A stretch of 64,000 nucleotides of DNA, from positions 1 through 64,000 of the forward strand of contig DATCKN010000090.1 of assembly GCA_036562185.1 (NCBI GenBank). Direction: 5' to 3'. This DNA is from Thermoclostridium sp036562185. GTDB taxonomy: Bacteria > Bacillota > Clostridia > DSM-8532. A program made the position numbers and the translations under genes. Of the stretch, positions 59,883-64,000 are shown piece after piece; the stretch's first letter is position 1, and the number at the start of each line of letters is the position of its first letter. The notes under the pieces were generated by a model. That model was not told where the DNA came from, made no database searches, and saw only the letters and a list, made by a program, of their open reading frames with translations.

Positions 59883-60021
59883 CCAATTGAAAAGACGCTT
59901 TTAAGGCTATAAACAGATTTGTATTTTTATGTATGTAATCTTCAAAAAGATGGTTTTTTGTAATATTATAGAAATTGTATAGTTCAAATTTAAATATAAA
60001 TTTGGCAGGGGGAATAAAAGT

Positions 60022-61656
60022 ATGAAAAAAAACCGGCTGAAATGGATTTTAAAGCGGACAAAAGGAGCATATAAATATCTGATATTTTTAGCAGTTTCAT
60101 CAGTATTAATATCTGTGTCAAATGTCCTCTTTGCGATAGTTTTAAAAGAGTTCGTCGATAATGCCATAAACGGGTCCATAGAAAGGATATTTCAGTTAAT
60201 TATTGCTTCTGCTGTTATAGTAATACTGGAAGGTATTTCATATGTTTTAACATCATATTCAATGAAAAATATCCAGGCAAAAACAGAATACAACTTTCGT
60301 AATGAAATGATATCCGCAGTAATCCATGCTGATTATGCCGGCATAGAAAAATACAACAGCGGCGAGATTCTGAATATGTTTACGAATGATATAAATTCTG
60401 TTTCAACATTAATACCAGAGATTGCGTATAATATAGTGGGACAAGCCTTACAGGCAGTAACTGCAAGTGTGGCACTGTTTTGCATAAGCTGGAAAATGGG
60501 TTTAATTCTTTTTATATCAGTACCTGTTTTGATCATACTCGTAAACAGCATATCACCTTATGTTCAGAAAGCCAATGCGGAACTGAAAGAAAATGAAGAT
60601 AAAATAATATCGTTTATACAGGAAAGAACCAGGAGAATTCCTTTAATAAAGGCCTACAGATACTATGAGAAACCTGTAGCCAAATTAAGCGACATGCAAA
60701 ACAGCAAATCAAAAAACTACATAAAGCTGGGAATACTTGAGGGCCTGGTATATTTCTCGAACGGAATGATGAGTGTAATTATATTTCTCATTTGTATAGG
60801 GGTTGGTTCTTACTTTGCAATTAAAGGAGCATATTCGGTCGGCGCACTGATTACCATGGTTCAGCTGCTGAACTTTATCATAGGGCCGCTAAACTCAATT
60901 TCACCGGCATTAAACAATATAAGCAATTCATATGCATCGGCTGAAAGGATTGATAAGATAATTAATCTGGAACAGGAAACAGATGCAGAACCGAAAAATA
61001 AACGAATCAAAATAAAGGAAATAAATATTGAAAGGCTCAGCTTTTCATATGGAAGTACAAATGTATTCACTGATTTTAGCTGCAGTATCCCGGCAAATAA
61101 AATCATAGGCATAACCGGAAAAAGCGGCAGGGGCAAAACAACATTGCTGAAGTTATTGTTGGGATTTTATATGCCCGATTCAGGGGATATAAGTGCAGTA
61201 ACCGAAGATAATCAAATTTTGGCTATTAAGGATGTAAGATCTGTAATAAGTTATGTTCCGAACAATGATATACTTTTTTCGGATACAATCACTGAAAATA
61301 TTGTTATGAATGAAGAAGCAAACAGTATACGGTTAAATAATGTGTGCCGTCAGGCAAATATTCTTGATTTCATTGAAGCATTGCCTGATAAATTTGATAC
61401 CGTTATCAGTGAATACGGAGGTAATTTATCAAGCGGCCAGGCTCAGCGCATAGGTATTGCGAGAGCAATCTACAATGAAGGCACTCAGATCATTCTGCTT
61501 GATGAACCTACGTCAAATCTGGATGCTGAGTCTGTAAACGCATTAAAACGTGAGCTGAAAAACCTGTCAAAGGAGAAAACCTGTATTGTTGTTTCCCATG
61601 ATGACAGCCTTATGGATATTTTTGATATGATACTGGATTTGGATGCTGCCGGTTAG
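60022..61656 (+). CDS. ABC transporter, fused membrane and ATPase domains
   Basis: The 544-residue half-transporter has an exporter-type six-helix domain (about 20-290) and an ABC domain with Walker A GKSGRGKTT near 370, signature LSSGQAQRIGIARAI near 473 and Walker B IILLDEPTSNLD near 492. The ABC signature is SSGQ-type, and the second Walker A residue is a serine. It likely works as a homodimer, exporting a lipid, peptide or drug. GGGGGG precedes ATG 60022. It is monocistronic. Confidence 0.93.
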   Translation: MKKNRLKWILKRTKGAYKYLIFLAVSSVLISVSNVLFAIVLKEFVDNAINGSIERIFQLIIASAVIVILEGISYVLTSYSMKNIQAKTEYNFRNEMISAVIHADYAGIEKYNSGEILNMFTNDINSVSTLIPEIAYNIVGQALQAVTASVALFCISWKMGLILFISVPVLIILVNSISPYVQKANAELKENEDKIISFIQERTRRIPLIKAYRYYEKPVAKLSDMQNSKSKNYIKLGILEGLVYFSNGMMSVIIFLICIGVGSYFAIKGAYSVGALITMVQLLNFIIGPLNSISPALNNISNSYASAERIDKIINLEQETDAEPKNKRIKIKEINIERLSFSYGSTNVFTDFSCSIPANKIIGITGKSGRGKTTLLKLLLGFYMPDSGDISAVTEDNQILAIKDVRSVISYVPNNDILFSDTITENIVMNEEANSIRLNNVCRQANILDFIEALPDKFDTVISEYGGNLSSGQAQRIGIARAIYNEGTQIILLDEPTSNLDAESVNALKRELKNLSKEKTCIVVSHDDSLMDIFDMILDLDAAG

Positions 61657-61713
61657 TTGCCAGCGATGAAATAATAATTAATTTAAATGAAAAGAACTTA
61701 AATGACTTCATAC

Positions 61714-61743
61714 TTGACTCAATTCTGTTGATTTTAGTATACT
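61714..61743 (+). promoter_or_regulatory. Promoter of alaS
   Basis: TTGACT (61714-61719) and TATACT (61738-61743) are 18 bases apart, leaving a leader of about 220 bases before alaS. Confidence 0.6.
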
Positions 61744-61790
61744 TTAGTAAGCAATATATCAGATTTATGTTTATGGTATTACATACAATG

Positions 61791-61830
61791 GTCTTCACTC
61801 ATGACCGTACATGCCGGCATGGATGAAGAC
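61791..61830 (+). promoter_or_regulatory. Structured element in the alaS leader
   Basis: GTCTTCA (61791-61797) pairs with TGAAGAC (61824-61830), and an inner part with CATG repeats and the palindrome CATGCCGGCATG (61810-61821) can fold further. The alaS leader has no T-box core that I can find, so this is the only candidate control structure. The rest of the 314-base gap shows nothing more. Confidence 0.4.
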
Positions 61831-61970
61831 ATTAATAATATTTAATCAAAATTAAATGCTCTGCGCGGTTTACGCATAGTTTATATGTATTATCAGCAGT
61901 GTTTTACGTATAACCCGCAAATGGGCTATAGAGGATAAATATCAAAAAAGAACTAAAGTGAGGGTTCAAC

Positions 61971-64000
61971 ATGCAGAAGTTTGGTTTAAATGAATTACGG
62001 GAAAAATATCTGTCCTTTTTTGAAAGCAAGAATCATTTAAGGCTTCCCAGTTTTTCACTGGTACCTGATAATGACCCCAGTATTTTGTTGATCAATGCAG
62101 GTATGACACCACTGAAGCCTTATTTTACAGGGCAAAAGATTCCGCCTTCAAGAAGGGTGACAACATGCCAGAAATGCATACGTACACCGGATATTGATAA
62201 TGTGGGAAAAACATCACGTCATGCAACGTTTTTTGAAATGCTGGGAAATTTCTCCTTTGGCGATTACTTCAAAAAAGAGGCAATCACATGGGCGTGGGAA
62301 TTCTTTACAGAAGTCCTTGAAATTCCTGAAGAAAGACTTTATGTTTCGGTGTATTTTGAAGACGATGAAGCCTTTGATATATGGAATAAAGTAGTTGGAC
62401 TTCCAAAAGAGAAAATTTTCAGAATGGGTAAAGAAGATAATTTCTGGGAACATGGAACAGGTCCATGCGGCCCGTGTTCTGAAATATATTTCGACCGAGG
62501 CAAGGATAAGGGCTGCGGAAAGGAAGACTGTACCGTTGGCTGTGACTGTGACCGCTTTATAGAAGTATGGAACCTTGTATTTTCGCAGTTCGATCGTCAG
62601 GAAGACATGACGTATGTACCACTAAAAAACAAAAATATTGATACCGGAATGGGTCTTGAAAGGCTGGCTTGTGTTGTTCAGGGAGTGGACAACATCTTTG
62701 AAGTTGATACAATCCGCAGTGTCCTGGACCATGTATGCCGTATAGCAGGAGTTGATTACGGAAAGGATTATAAAAAAGATGTTTCGATCCGTGTTATTAC
62801 AGATCATTCCAGAAGTTCTGCAATGTTGGTATCCGATGGAGTACTTCCGTCGAACGAGGGACGCGGATATGTTTTAAGAAGGCTTATACGCCGCGCTGCC
62901 AGACACGGAAGACTTCTTGGAATTAACCGCACTTTCCTGTCCGAACTTATCGAGACGGTAATTGATACTTCAATGGGAGCATATCCCCACATGGATGAAA
63001 AACGGGATTATATAAAGAAGGTTATATCCATTGAAGAGGAGAAATTCTACAACACCATAGATCAGGGAATGAACATTCTGGAACAGTATATAGCCGAACT
63101 TAAGGAAAAAGGCGATAAAACCATCAGCGGCAGCATGGTTTTCAAACTGCATGATACTTACGGTTTCCCCATTGACTTAACAAGAGAAATAGCTGCGGAG
63201 AACTCGCTGAAAATAGATGAAGACGGTTTTCATGAAGAGATGAAAAAGCAAAAGGAAAAAGCCCGCGAAGCACATTTCAAAAAAGAAGGTTCAGCATGGG
63301 AGAAGGATCTTTTCACCGGGGAACATAAGTCATTTACCACAGAGTTCACAGGTTATAACGAGTATGTGACAGAATCGGTGGTTAAGTTCATCGTGCAGGA
63401 CGGCAAGCTGGTGGAAAATGCCCAGATGGATGATGAAGTTGCAGTTGTGCTTGACAGGACACCATTCTACGCAGAAAGCGGAGGACAGATTGGTGATACC
63501 GGAGTTATTACCGGTGATAACTTCAGGATGATTGTTACAGACTGCAAAAAGACATCGGACGGCAAATTCCTCCATATAGGAAAGATAGAATCAGGAATGG
63601 TGCAGCTTAAGGACAAGGTTATTGCCAAAATTGACATAGAAAAGAGAAAATGTACTGCAAGAAATCATACCGCTACTCATATACTTCACAGGGCTCTTAA
63701 AAACGTTCTGGGTGATCATGTGCAACAGGCCGGTTCGCTTGTGACCCCTGACAGATTAAGGTTTGACTTTACTCATTTTTCTCCGCTGACCGATGAGCAG
63801 ATTGAAAAAGTTGAGCAGGAAGTAAATAAAATTATACTTGGAAATTATCCTGTCGTTATCCGCGAAATGCCTGTTGAGGAAGCCAAAAAAGCAGGCGCTA
63901 CCGCGTTGTTCGGAGAAAAGTACGGGGATGTTGTCCGTGTTGTCAGTGTAGGTGATTACAGCATGGAATTGTGCGGTGGTACGCATATTGGCTCATCCGG
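61971..64000 (+). CDS. alaS: Alanine--tRNA ligase (3' end beyond window)
   Basis: The frame is open to the window end, giving 676 complete residues of about 870-880. It has the class II core (FGLNELREKYLSFFESKNHLRLPSFSLVP, TTCQKCIRTPDIDNVGKTSRHATFFEMLGNFSFGDYF, GRGYVLRRLIRRAARHGR) and the editing domain with HTATHILH near 564 and CGGTH near 669. The C-Ala domain is not in view. ATG 61971 follows GTGAGGG. Confidence 0.97.
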   Translation, partial: MQKFGLNELREKYLSFFESKNHLRLPSFSLVPDNDPSILLINAGMTPLKPYFTGQKIPPSRRVTTCQKCIRTPDIDNVGKTSRHATFFEMLGNFSFGDYFKKEAITWAWEFFTEVLEIPEERLYVSVYFEDDEAFDIWNKVVGLPKEKIFRMGKEDNFWEHGTGPCGPCSEIYFDRGKDKGCGKEDCTVGCDCDRFIEVWNLVFSQFDRQEDMTYVPLKNKNIDTGMGLERLACVVQGVDNIFEVDTIRSVLDHVCRIAGVDYGKDYKKDVSIRVITDHSRSSAMLVSDGVLPSNEGRGYVLRRLIRRAARHGRLLGINRTFLSELIETVIDTSMGAYPHMDEKRDYIKKVISIEEEKFYNTIDQGMNILEQYIAELKEKGDKTISGSMVFKLHDTYGFPIDLTREIAAENSLKIDEDGFHEEMKKQKEKAREAHFKKEGSAWEKDLFTGEHKSFTTEFTGYNEYVTESVVKFIVQDGKLVENAQMDDEVAVVLDRTPFYAESGGQIGDTGVITGDNFRMIVTDCKKTSDGKFLHIGKIESGMVQLKDKVIAKIDIEKRKCTARNHTATHILHRALKNVLGDHVQQAGSLVTPDRLRFDFTHFSPLTDEQIEKVEQEVNKIILGNYPVVIREMPVEEAKKAGATALFGEKYGDVVRVVSVGDYSMELCGGTHIGSS

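Noticed and set aside
1..64000. CRISPR arrays, IS elements, prophage or restriction-modification genes
   Set aside because: No regularly spaced repeats, transposase, integrase, phage structural or nuclease/methylase pair motifs are present.

Overview
The window looks like chromosome of a low-to-moderate G+C, Gram-positive, endospore-forming anaerobe of the Clostridia, most likely the cellulose/xylan-degrading group around Thermoclostridium and Acetivibrio. This is inferred from gene content, not from a database match. The signs are a single-chain pyruvate:ferredoxin oxidoreductase, a complete spoIIAA-spoIIAB-sigF operon, whiA, a DUF3787-type small spore protein, a CE7 acetyl-xylan esterase, a DUF4015 lipoprotein, a GH31 remnant, and A/G-rich Shine-Dalgarno sites with many TTG and GTG starts. 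I see no phage, IS element, CRISPR array or rRNA.

Layout. 1-8.2 kb: tRNA-Pro, PFOR, a small spore protein, an rRNA-methyltransferase-like gene, a decayed LacI/GH31 fusion scar, a DUF4015 lipoprotein and a small TTG-started protein. 8.2-15.0 kb: guaA, a convergent PlsC-type acyltransferase with a zinc ribbon, a CE7 esterase, a DUF4342 membrane protein, and an OmpR-type regulator with its histidine kinase. 15.2-24.5 kb: a Tad/Flp-like pilus or secretion locus (TadB, TadC, Flp pilin, two TadE-like proteins, a 1083-residue DUF5702 coiled-coil protein, an A24 prepilin peptidase and a DUF6382/FHA protein) with no TadA/CpaF ATPase in the window. 24.6-31.2 kb: YibE/F, then uppS-cdsA-dxr-rseP-ispG (isoprenoid, lipid and envelope genes). 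31.2-36.3 kb: htpG under a CIRCE element with a terminator-rich leader, an HD phosphohydrolase, proS and tRNA-Tyr. 36.4-45.1 kb: a geranylgeranyl-reductase-like flavoprotein and a divergent surface-glycosylation block (GtrA, GT-C-like protein, FAD oxidoreductase and GT2 on the minus strand; a DUF2298 protein on the plus strand). 45.4-55.9 kb: thrC, then hprK-murB-rapZ-yvcK-debranching enzyme-whiA, then spoIIA and a Cys-rich small protein. 56-64 kb: a secretion-less amidase, DUF1015, PRC-barrel and YtxH-like small proteins, an AI-2E family permease, an ABC exporter, and the first two thirds of alaS, cut by the window edge.

The genes fit together as central anaerobic metabolism, envelope building (undecaprenyl carrier synthesis, phospholipid synthesis, lipid-linked sugar transfer, MurB), carbon-flux control (HprK, YvcK, debranching enzyme) and sporulation control. 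The least ordinary parts are the ATPase-less Tad-like locus beside a two-component system with PhoP-box-like repeats, the htpG leader, and the LacI/GH31 scar.
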